This document shows, piece by piece, positions 24,094 through 34,100 of a stretch of 64,000 nt of DNA (the stretch's first letter is position 1; each line of letters opens with the position of its first letter). Under the pieces are notes generated by a model. The model worked only from the letters and a program-made list of their open reading frames with translations. It did not search any database and had not been told where the DNA came from. Made by a program: the position numbers and the translations under genes. Source of the DNA: an uncultured Lachnospiraceae bacterium (GTDB taxonomy: Bacteria; Bacillota; Clostridia; Lachnospirales; Lachnospiraceae); contig CAKQYS010000002.1 of assembly GCA_934293375.1 (NCBI GenBank), positions 1-64,000 of the forward strand. Direction: 5' to 3'.

Positions 24094-25443
24094 ATGAACG
24101 ACCAACAAAAGAAAAGTAAATACGAAATAGATATGTGCAATGGCTCCTTATTGGATAAGCTGATTGCCTTTTCCATTCCCCTGATGTTGTCCGGTATTTT
24201 GCAGCTGCTATTTAATGCGGTGGATATCATTGTAGTAGGGCAGTATACCGGCAGTAATGCATTGGCGGCAGTGGGTTCTACCACTGCGCTGATCAATGTA
24301 TTTGTGAATCTGTTTATCGGGATATCACTGGGGGCAAATGTGCTGGCTGCCAGATATTATGCGGCTGGGCAGGAGAAGGAAATGTCAGAGACGGTACACA
24401 CGGCGATCACACTGGCATTGATCAGTGGGATGATGATGGCGGTTATAGGCATTGCTTTGGCGAAAGGGGCACTTACCCTGATGGATACGCCTGCGGATGT
24501 TCTGCCGCTAGCTACCCTATATATGCGGATCTATTTTATCGGTATGCCGTTCTTTATGTTATATAACTATGGAGCTGCGATTTTAAGGGCAGTAGGAGAT
24601 ACCAGGAGACCGTTATTCTTTTTGGTGATATCCGGACTGATCAATGTTGTGCTGAATCTCGTACTGGTCAGACAGTTTCATATGGGTGTGGCGGGTGTCG
24701 CGATTGCAACCGTGATCTCGCAGTTTGTGTCATGTGTATTGGTGCTCCGGTGCCTGATCACCTCCAAAAGCAGTTATCAGCTACACATTGCGAAGCTGGG
24801 CATGAAGGCCTGCTATGTAAAACAGATCTTTAAGGTCGGCATTCCGGCGGGCATCCAGAGTGTGATCATCAATTTTTCAAATGTATTGCTGCAGTCATCG
24901 GTAAATGCATTTGGATATCTTGCGATGGCAGGGTATACGGCGGCCAACAACATTTTGGGCTTCTTATATGCATCGGTAAATGCGATCACACAGGCATGCA
25001 TGAGCTTTACCAGTCAGAATTACAGTGTCGGAAAATACAAGCGTATGGATAGGATTCTGCTGGAATGTCTGGGACTGACAGTAACGATATCCCTGATTCT
25101 TGGAGGTGGTTCGTATCTGTTTGGACATACGCTTTTGCATATATATACCAAGAGTGCTGATGTGGTGGCGTGTGGTATGGATATTATGCTGTATACTACC
25201 GTGACATATTTTTTGTGCGGTATTATGGATCTGATACCCGGGGCGATGCGGGGAATGGGACATTCTACGGTGCCGATGCTGCTTTCCGTGATCGGGACGG
25301 TTGGTACGAGAATCGTGTGGATCTATCTGGTGTTTCCGTATCACAGGACGCTGGATTTTCTGTTCATTTCGTATCCGGTGTCATGGCTGCTTACTATTGT
25401 TATGCAGGTGATCTGTTTTTACTTTGTTCGGAAACGAAGATAA
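24094..25443 (+). CDS. MATE family efflux transporter
   Basis: A 449-residue membrane protein with about twelve hydrophobic segments. The first half has FSIPLMLSGILQLLFNAVD and IIVVGQYTGSNALAAVGST, typical of MATE proteins. It probably exports drugs or metabolites by cation antiport, with unknown substrate. The upstream ribosome site is only weak (AAGGAAGAAC). It may be cotranscribed with the small gene before it. It differs widely from the MATE protein at 11752-13080, so the two are not recent duplicates. Confidence 0.92.
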   Translation: MNDQQKKSKYEIDMCNGSLLDKLIAFSIPLMLSGILQLLFNAVDIIVVGQYTGSNALAAVGSTTALINVFVNLFIGISLGANVLAARYYAAGQEKEMSETVHTAITLALISGMMMAVIGIALAKGALTLMDTPADVLPLATLYMRIYFIGMPFFMLYNYGAAILRAVGDTRRPLFFLVISGLINVVLNLVLVRQFHMGVAGVAIATVISQFVSCVLVLRCLITSKSSYQLHIAKLGMKACYVKQIFKVGIPAGIQSVIINFSNVLLQSSVNAFGYLAMAGYTAANNILGFLYASVNAITQACMSFTSQNYSVGKYKRMDRILLECLGLTVTISLILGGGSYLFGHTLLHIYTKSADVVACGMDIMLYTTVTYFLCGIMDLIPGAMRGMGHSTVPMLLSVIGTVGTRIVWIYLVFPYHRTLDFLFISYPVSWLLTIVMQVICFYFVRKRR

Positions 25444-25468
25444 TACGACAATGTTCTTAGAATATGCA

Positions 25469-25505
25469 CCCTGCTTACCGGAGATCTGGTAGGCAGGGAG
25501 TTTTT
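25469..25505 (+). terminator. Terminator after the second MATE gene
   Basis: CCCTGCTTACC (25469-25479) pairs with GGTAGGCAGGG (25488-25498) and is followed by AGTTTTT. Confidence 0.88.
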
Positions 25506-25587
25506 ATATGTAAAAATAATGTGTAAGGATATAGAAAAGATACATGCATTTGATAGGATCATATCAGAAAGGAGGAACAGTGACAGG

Positions 25588-26265
25588 ATGGCATATCAGA
25601 TTTTATTAGTGGAGGATGATGCACAGATCAGGGAAATCATAGCGGATTATTTTTCGGATAAGGAGGAGGGGAGATTTCAGCTATCCGTTGCAAAAGATGG
25701 GGATGAAGGAATGGAGATGCTTTATGAGCAGGAATATGATCTGGTTCTGTTAGATATCATGCTGCCGGGTACAGATGGATTTACCATCTGCCGGGAGATA
25801 CGGCAGCATAGCATTTGTCCGATTATTTTTCTGACGGCACGAGGACGGGAAGAGGATATTCTATATGGATACGATCTGGGGTGTGATGATTATGTTGTCA
25901 AGCCATTTTCTGTGGCAGAGCTGTATGCCAAGGTAAATGCAGTCGTCAAACGGGCAAAGGGCATTGTGAAGCAGGATCTGCTGGTGTGTGGGGATATTTC
26001 TTTGAATCCTATGACATTTGAGGTGAGGACGCAGGCGCATATTGTGGCGTTGCCGCCGAAGGAATATGGCATCTTAAAGTATTTAATGGAAAATCAGGGC
26101 AGAGTGATAGAACGGGAAACGCTGTTAGTGAGACTGTGGGGCTATGACTATGCGGGCAATGAGCGGGTTGTAGATAATCATGTGAAGAAGCTTCGTAAGG
26201 CATTGGGAAGTGCAGGAGGACAGATCAAGACGGTGATCACAAGAGGATATAAGCTGGAGGGGTGA
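25588..26265 (+). CDS. OmpR-type response regulator
   Basis: A 225-residue regulator. The receiver domain starts MAYQILLVEDDAQIREII and carries the phosphorylated Asp in VLLDIMLPGTDGF, with the Lys switch in DDYVVKPFSVAEL. The C-terminal winged helix contains LPPKEYGILKYLMEN and DNHVKKLRKALG. It pairs with the sensor kinase that starts six bases after its stop. GGAGG lies 12 bases before the ATG. The target genes are unknown; the surface protein gene downstream is a possible one. Confidence 0.93.
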   Translation: MAYQILLVEDDAQIREIIADYFSDKEEGRFQLSVAKDGDEGMEMLYEQEYDLVLLDIMLPGTDGFTICREIRQHSICPIIFLTARGREEDILYGYDLGCDDYVVKPFSVAELYAKVNAVVKRAKGIVKQDLLVCGDISLNPMTFEVRTQAHIVALPPKEYGILKYLMENQGRVIERETLLVRLWGYDYAGNERVVDNHVKKLRKALGSAGGQIKTVITRGYKLEG

Positions 26266-26271
26266 AAGTGT

Positions 26272-27972
26272 ATGGGAAAAAGGTATGATAGAGCAGGCAA
26301 TCCGGTTTTTTATAAGATATTTCTTCGAAAGCTGCTGATGGTTTTCGCAGCTGCGATCCTGCTATCGATCGTGGGAACGGGGATTGCGTTAGCTGTTTAT
26401 CGGAATTATATGGAAATGGATCAGGAAGCAGAATTGAATGCTGCACAAAAGCGTGTGCGAAGTGCGTATGAGGAGATTTATTATGATAGTGAGGGGCTCT
26501 ATGACGAGGCAAGAACTGCAGATCAAAAATTAGAGCAGTTTAAGACAAATCTGCATTGGATATACGATTCTCTGTCCATAAAGAATTTTTCGTATGCTGT
26601 GTATGATGTGGATACACAGGAGGTGATCGTGGAAGAGGAACCGATGGCTTATCTTGCTGTGGGAGGAGAAAAAGGGGAGAACATAATCCTGTATCGTTGT
26701 CCGATCCGTGATATACAGGCAATGTTTGCGCAGTATGATGTAGTAACCGATCGGGTGCAGGATAAACTGGATCCTGCAGGAAATGCTTTGTCGCAGATCA
26801 ATATGCAAGAGGCATATATCCGTGATGGTTTATTCGTACCGGGACGGGTTGAACTGCAACAGAATTTTGATACGAATGAGAGTGAGGATGATGTATCTGT
26901 GGTTGTGATATCCGATAATGACACACCGGATCATGTCGACCAATATACAAAGATACATGTAAATGATGAGAATATCAAAGCCTTAGGTCCTATGTGGTAT
27001 AAGGATGATATCAATCAGGAGGCAAAGCAGTTGTTAGAGCGGTCCAAGGACACGCTATGGAAGGATCCGGATTCCATTGCAGGACAAAGCTCGCATAGGA
27101 TCATAGGTGGTATTGAACAGGTGTATACCTATCAGGAAACCTTGGGAACAGACATGAAGATAAAGAGTGTGATCGCCACACATAATAGCATGTTCGAGGA
27201 TTATAAAATATGGATGCTTGTGAGCTATCTGGCTGTGTTTGTGACCAGTGCCCTGTTTACATGGGGCAGTGCGTATCATACCTATATGGTAAGAAAGAAT
27301 CAATATGATATGGACAGTTATCGCAGGGATATGACCAATGCGATGGCACACGATCTGAAAACACCGCTGACTGCAGTATCGGGTTATGCAGAGAACCTGC
27401 GGGAACAGATACATACGGAGAAAAGAGAGTATTATACAGAAGCCATTCTGGAAAATGTAAGGTATATGAACCAGATCGTGAATCATATTTTGGAGCTTGC
27501 AAAGTTGGAAAATGCAGATCATCGAATGCAGCGGGAAACGATAGAGCTCAGGTCTGTTACGGAAGAAGTGATCAAAAAATACGAGGTATTATTGGAGCGT
27601 AGTCATCTGGCGGTTGTCATAGATGGCGATAGTGAGATCCGGGCAGACCGTTCGATGCTGGTACAGATGTTAGAAAATCTGGTCGGAAATGCCATCAAGT
27701 ATGCGAAGCCGGGTACGAACATTACAGTGAAGCTGTCGCGGGATTGCTTTGAAATACGAAATGCAATGGAAACGGAGCTGAATATTCCGGTTGAAGATCT
27801 TTGGAAACCATTTGTCAAGGGTGATGATAGCCGGAATGGACAGAGGGGGAGTGGGATCGGATTGACAATTGTAAAGAATATTGCAGACATACTTGGATAT
27901 ACCTTTGCAATAGAAAGAGAAAATTATATATTTATAGCAAGAATAACATATAATAAGACAAAAAAACGATGA
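26272..27972 (+). CDS. Sensor histidine kinase
   Basis: A 566-residue membrane kinase. One transmembrane segment lies at about residues 23-44 and another at 322-342, with an extracellular sensor of about 280 residues between them that I do not recognise. The His box is MAHDLKTPLTAVSGY (His near 359), followed by MLENLVGNAIKYA and GSGIGLTIVKN for ATP binding. It phosphorylates the response regulator encoded just upstream. A strong terminator follows. Confidence 0.93.
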   Translation: MGKRYDRAGNPVFYKIFLRKLLMVFAAAILLSIVGTGIALAVYRNYMEMDQEAELNAAQKRVRSAYEEIYYDSEGLYDEARTADQKLEQFKTNLHWIYDSLSIKNFSYAVYDVDTQEVIVEEEPMAYLAVGGEKGENIILYRCPIRDIQAMFAQYDVVTDRVQDKLDPAGNALSQINMQEAYIRDGLFVPGRVELQQNFDTNESEDDVSVVVISDNDTPDHVDQYTKIHVNDENIKALGPMWYKDDINQEAKQLLERSKDTLWKDPDSIAGQSSHRIIGGIEQVYTYQETLGTDMKIKSVIATHNSMFEDYKIWMLVSYLAVFVTSALFTWGSAYHTYMVRKNQYDMDSYRRDMTNAMAHDLKTPLTAVSGYAENLREQIHTEKREYYTEAILENVRYMNQIVNHILELAKLENADHRMQRETIELRSVTEEVIKKYEVLLERSHLAVVIDGDSEIRADRSMLVQMLENLVGNAIKYAKPGTNITVKLSRDCFEIRNAMETELNIPVEDLWKPFVKGDDSRNGQRGSGIGLTIVKNIADILGYTFAIERENYIFIARITYNKTKKR

Positions 27973-27983
27973 CAGTATTGAAC

Positions 27984-28018
27984 GCTCCGGAAATGTGACA
28001 TTTCCGGGGCATTTTTTT
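27984..28018 (+). terminator. Terminator after the two-component operon
   Basis: GCTCCGGAAAT (27984-27994) pairs with ATTTCCGGGGC (28000-28010) with one wobble, followed by seven T residues. Confidence 0.93.
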
Positions 28019-28030
28019 ATTTGTTGCGTC

Positions 28031-28059
28031 TTTACACAATCGAAGGCTTGTATTATAAT
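28031..28059 (+). promoter_or_regulatory. Promoter of the giant surface protein gene
   Basis: TTTACA (28031-28036) and TATAAT (28054-28059) are 17 bases apart. The leader is about 100 bases and holds a small GGG/CCC hairpin near 28073. No c-di-GMP riboswitch motif was recognised. Confidence 0.75.
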
Positions 28060-28165
28060 CAAACTAATTATGGGGTACTATGCCCTGATAAAAATGCTTA
28101 ACTAACGCTTTCATGGAGTATATCCAATTAGATACAGTGTAAAAAGTGTAGAAAGGGAGATGTTT

Positions 28166-31100
28166 ATGAAGAAAGTAACTGGTAGAAGCGTGTATGCATG
28201 GATATTGGCGATGGTCATGATTTTCTCTACGGCATTTATGGGGGTGCCGGAGCAGTTGATGGCTGCGAATGCCTCGGAGGCGGCAAATGTCAGTATCAAG
28301 ATCAATGGTGTGGATATTGACAGTGTGACCACGATTCATGAGGGAGATCAGCTGACGGTGGACTTAAACTGGCCGTTGAATGATGGGCCAAAGGAGAATC
28401 CATATGTGCAGGAGATTAATCTGAATTCCATGAAGAATGTGGCTATGGATAATAATGTGACACAGGATCTGTATTCTAACGGTATGAAGGTTGGTACTGC
28501 AAAGATCAAGGATGGTGTGATCACATTAACACTTGATAATGATACATTCCTTAAGAATACAAATGGACGGGAAGTTAGCGGAAGCATGTCCGGAAAGATT
28601 GCGCAGGGTGGCAATTCTTACAATACAGGTGACGATGTCACGGTTGAACTGGGAGGCTACTATAATGGCACCAAAAAATGGGATGATGGTACGCCGGAGA
28701 GTGTATTAAATGTTTCTAAGTACACATCAGGAAATGCTGCATATGACAGTGCGTCAGGAACATGGATCCAGACATACCGTGTAGAGTTGTCTGCCTATAA
28801 TGGCAATATAACGATCGGTACGATTACTGATGAACATGGTTCCTGTCTGTCAGATATAGCAGGCATGAAAGTGGTAAGCAATACCGTAGATGCACTTTCT
28901 TCTTATGCAGCAGGAAATGCGATTTCATTAACTGATCTTACAGGCAAAACACTTAAGAAGGACGAGAAGATCGTACTGGAGTATACTATGAAGGTGACAG
29001 ATCAGGCATTTCATGCAGAGGCTGCAGGTTCCAGGAGTGATACGGTCAGAAATACGATCAAGGGTACCTATCAGGACAATAAGGGTCATACGGATAAGAA
29101 GTTTTCATATTCTACAGGTGTAAATGTGACAAGACCGAGCATCAGCAAGTCATTAAATGCCGGGGCTACGGATGACGAGGAAACATGGACAATCACAATT
29201 GATATCGGTGGACTGAAGGATGCAGGAAAGACGCTTGCAGATGTTGTGACATCTATTACAGAGACACCTGGAGAAGGTCTTGAGACAGTCAGTGGTTCTA
29301 TCAGTGTATCTGATTTTACAGAGAATCCTGTTGGTTCCGGAAAATATGTAGCGACCTATAAGACAAAAGTGACAGATACTTATAAAGACTACGAGAGTAC
29401 AACTGTACGCAATAAGGTTACATATGATGGTTCATATGGCAAGGGTGAGACAACAGCAGATTACCAGACTAAGGGGAATCCCACAAAGGCAGCTGATATC
29501 GTGAAGACATGCGAGAGGGAACAGGATGGTGTTCTCACATGGAAGGTGGTTTTGAAAAATGTATCACCTTCATCAACAAATGTCTATGTGCTGGATATGA
29601 CGACACCGAACCATTGGAGTGAGGATCGGGACTGGGATGCATCCAAAACAACACAGGGAAAGCATGTCTGGGATCATACACTGATGATTAATGGAAAAAA
29701 GGTGCTTGACAATGGAACTACAACAGCAGATGCGACAGGTATCTTAAAAAATACGAATCAATGGGGCGGAACCGTTGATTATACAACAAGTGATACGATT
29801 TATTTTGATGATACCTATATTCAGCATAATGCAGGTTCGAATATTGTGTTAAAATATCAGACAACCGTTGATGCATCGTATGATCGGACCTCAGCTGCAT
29901 CGGTCAACGACAAGGTCTTTGCAAACAGGGCAACATTAACCTATAAGACGCCGACAGGGGATAAAACTAAGACCGATGTAACACATTTTCAGTATCAGAT
30001 TTCGGCATCCAGCAATGTGCTTTCCAAGTCGGGCGTATCTGATAGTGAGAGCAGTACGATCACCTACACGGTAGATGTGAATATGGATAATGTGAATGCA
30101 GATCTTACATCGTCAGAGCCGATCAGAATCAAAGATACATTGCCGGATGGATTGGAGCTTGTGTCCGGCAGCTTGAAGTATGAGGATTATTTTGGTGGTA
30201 ATAAGCTGAGTGCAGATACAAGTGTGAAGTATTATGAGCCGGATTCGTACATGTGGCAGTATTATCCGGGAGATTATACAGGAACAGCTACAACAGCGCA
30301 GGTGAGTTCAGATTCTAAAGCGATTGGCAGCTACGGCATTGATAAGAAGACCGGCATAGAGAGCTATGATGCTTCGGCCAATACCCTTTCATTTACGCTC
30401 CCTGTAGATAATGCATACAAGATCTTAAAAGCATATCAGCAGAAATATAGTAAGGGTGAGCATATTGTCCGCATTACTTATACGGTAAAGGTCAAAGATC
30501 TTTCTGCATTTGTGAAGGCAGGAACGGAAAAAGAGTTTGTGAATACGGTTGAGGGATCTTATAATGGTTCCTCCTTCGGGGATCCGGTTGTGAGCAAGAA
30601 TAAGCTGAAACCGAAAAATGTGGTAACAAAGGAAGGAATCTATAGTGCAGATACGAATCATACGGTAAATGGTTCTTATATGGCAGAATATACCATTGAT
30701 GTGAATCCGGATGCATTGGATCTTTCAACAGGAAAGCTGAAGGCGGTAGATACATTAGGCAGTGCACTGTCATATTATCTGGATTCAGTGAAAGTCTCCA
30801 AGGTTGAGGGTGGTACTAAGACTGCATTGACACAGGGTGATGGTGCTGACGCATACAGCTTTACCTATAAGCCGGAATCAAATTCCTTAGAGTTTATTTT
30901 GCCGGATTCCATGCATCTTGTGATTGAATATAGCGCATTTGTAAATGTATATCTGGGATACAATAACGGAGAGGATACGCTCGGCAGCCTGACGGAGTCT
31001 AATTCTGCAAACAATATTACGATTCTAGGATATTCGAAGGATAACATGAAGGATTCAAAGTCCTTTAATACCGTGGCTGTCAAGTCTACATTTACGACGA

Positions 31101-34100
31101 AGTCTGCAACAGGATCCATTACCATTAAGAAGTTCTGGACAGATGGTGGTGTGATGAAAGCAGTCAAGGGAAGCGAATTTGAAGTATATAAGGCAGATAA
31201 TTCCCTCACCATAGGCACCAGAGTGCATGCAGATAAGACCTTTAAGGTGGATGATACAGGCAGTCTGCTGATTGATGATCTGGGGTATGACCAGGTTTAT
31301 GCACTGAAGGAGGTTTCCGGAGGTACAGATGCATCAGATACGGCGAATACCATGGGAGCCAATAGTGGCTATTATTACTTTGTAATTCCGGGTTCGGCTT
31401 CTACAACAGTACCGGCCGGTGTCAAGTCATTTGCGTCCGGTAGTTATGTGTACTATGAGAATTATCAGTCAGATACCTTTAATATCAGTAAGAAGGCATT
31501 AGGGGAATCCACAGAGCTTGCAGGTGCAAAACTGGCATTGTATGATGGCAGCACACAACTGATAACCTGGACAACCGGTAATCATGTAAAGAGCTTTACG
31601 ATTGCAGGTGCAAATGATTTTACAGATGCAAACAACTGGAAGCTGAAGGCAGGTACTTATACATTAAAGGAAACAGAAGCACCGGCAGGTTATCTGAAGG
31701 CTGTTGATATTACATTCACCGTGGATGCTGCGGGAAAAGTGACAACATCGGCAGCGTCAGCATCAATCAGTTCAGATCAAAAGACATTGACCATGACGGA
31801 TGAACCGATCAAGATTTATCTGAAGAAGGTTGGCGGAAATGACCAGCCACTTGCAGGTGTGACTTTCAGCCTGAAAGAAGGAAGTACAGTTCTGGAATCA
31901 TCCATTGCATCCAGCACATCAGGAGCAATGAAGATTCCTGCAGACAAGTTAAAGGCAGATACAGAATACACATTAACAGAGGAAACCGTGCCGGCCGGTT
32001 ATGTGAAGTTGACAAATCCTATCACATTTAAGGTGGATGATACAGGTAAGGTGATCGTAACTTCGTCTGATTCCCATGTTACGGTTGAGAAACATGCAGC
32101 ATCGGATGCACAGGTAAATCAGATCAAGATAAAGAATGATGAGTTGATCACGATTACCGGTAAGAAGATATGGGATGATGCTAATAATCGTGATCGCATC
32201 AGACCTGCTGTTACGCTTCAGCTTGAAAAGAGTGAGGATGCAGGTGCTACCTATCAGACAGTGACAGGAAAGACGATTACGATTGGTGGTACAACAGATA
32301 CGGAGAGCGACAAGACTTTTACATTTACGGATCTTCCGAAATATACAGATAGCGGTGTAGAGATCTTATATCGTGTGAAAGAGATCCTTCCATCCGGTAC
32401 GAAGTATACAGCATCTAACGGTGGCATTGGTACAGCCGGTAATCATTATACGATTACCAATACTTATGTACCAGAGACGGTATCCGTGCAGGTGACAAAG
32501 AAGTGGAATGATAATGAGGATCAGGATCGTGTCAGACCAACATCCATTGTGATGAATTTGTATAAAGAAGGTCAGATCACCCCGATCGATTCAAAAACAT
32601 TGACAGCGTCAAATGGTTTTAGTGCCAGCTGGACGGCATTGCCAAAATATGAGGCGGGTGCAGAGATAACCTATACAGTGGATGAAGCAGTGGTGCCTGC
32701 GGGTTATACGAAGGGTACTACGAATACATCTGTATCGGTTTCCGGCAGTACAACACAATATTTGTTCGAGATTGAAAATATACATGCAATTTCAAAACGA
32801 TCTATTCATGTAAACAAGGTATGGGATTATGGTGCGGATCCATCACGGCCGACATCTGCAAATGTATATCTTCTTGCAGATGGTGTGAAGGTGGCAGGTT
32901 CAGACCGGACATTGAATGCCACAAATCACTGGGAGGCAGACTGGACAGATTTAGATATTAAAAAGGGTGGTGTAGATATTGTATATTCCGTGCAGGAGAC
33001 GCCGGTTTCCAAGTATACATCAACAGTGAGTGCCATTGTGGACGGAAAAGTGACTGTCACAAACACATATAATCCGGGTAAGACAAATGTCAAAGTGGTC
33101 AAGGTGTGGGATGACAAGAATGATCAGGATGGTGTAAGACCGGCAAGTATAGGCGTAACATTATATAAGCAGGCTGCCGGTGGCACGCCTGTCGAGGTTG
33201 AGACGATCACATTGCCACAGAATAACAAGTGGGAGTACACATGGACAGATTTGGATGAGAATTTCACATATTCCGCAAAGGAGACGACGATACCGGCAGG
33301 ATATACCGGTCCGACATCGGCAGTGGATGCAGTCAGTGGTGTGATCACTCTGACGAATACACATGCAGTAGAGAAGATCCGCGTACAGGCAGAGAAGATC
33401 TGGGACGAGAAAGGTGGAGATACATCAAAGCGTACCTCCAGCGTGCAGATTCAGCTGTTAGCGGATGGAGTTCCTGTGACAGTGGACAATGATGGAGCAT
33501 CAATCACAAATCCGGTGACTTTGAATCCTGCTAACAGCTGGCGGACAACATGGAATAATCTGCCAAAGAAAAAGTCAGGTGCGGATATTGTCTATACAGT
33601 CAAGGAAGTTGTTGTGCCGGTGTACTATGGAGATTCTTACACAAAGACGATCGATGCTGACGGAAATGTATCGGTTGTGGTAACGAATGGTCTTCCGGTT
33701 ACAACCCGTAGTGTGGAAAAGATATGGGATGATAACGATGATCAGGATGGTGTAAGACCGGATCAGTTGACGGTTGTATTAAAAGGTACAATAGGTGGGA
33801 CAGAGATTATCAGTCAGGCGTATACGCTGACGGCTGCAGAGAACTGGAAGCACACATGGGATAATCTTCCTGTATATCAGAATAGTACTGAAATCAATTA
33901 TACTGTTGAAGAAGTGCCTGATACAAAGACAGCGGCGAACTATACAGGATCTATTGCGAAACAGGATGCCAAGTCATTCAGAATTACGAATAAACATGTG
34001 CCGGAGCAGACATCCCTTGCGGTGGAAAAGATATGGTCAGATCAGAATAATCAGGATGGTGTAAGACCAACATCCGTAACGATACAGCTGCTCGCAGATA

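Noticed and set aside
11752..25443. The two MATE genes as a recent duplication
   Set aside because: Their sequences differ widely apart from family motifs, and they have different strands and neighbours.
28060..28165. c-di-GMP riboswitch before the surface protein gene
   Set aside because: Such switches often precede adhesins, but neither the type I nor type II core motif is visible, only a minor GGG/CCC hairpin.
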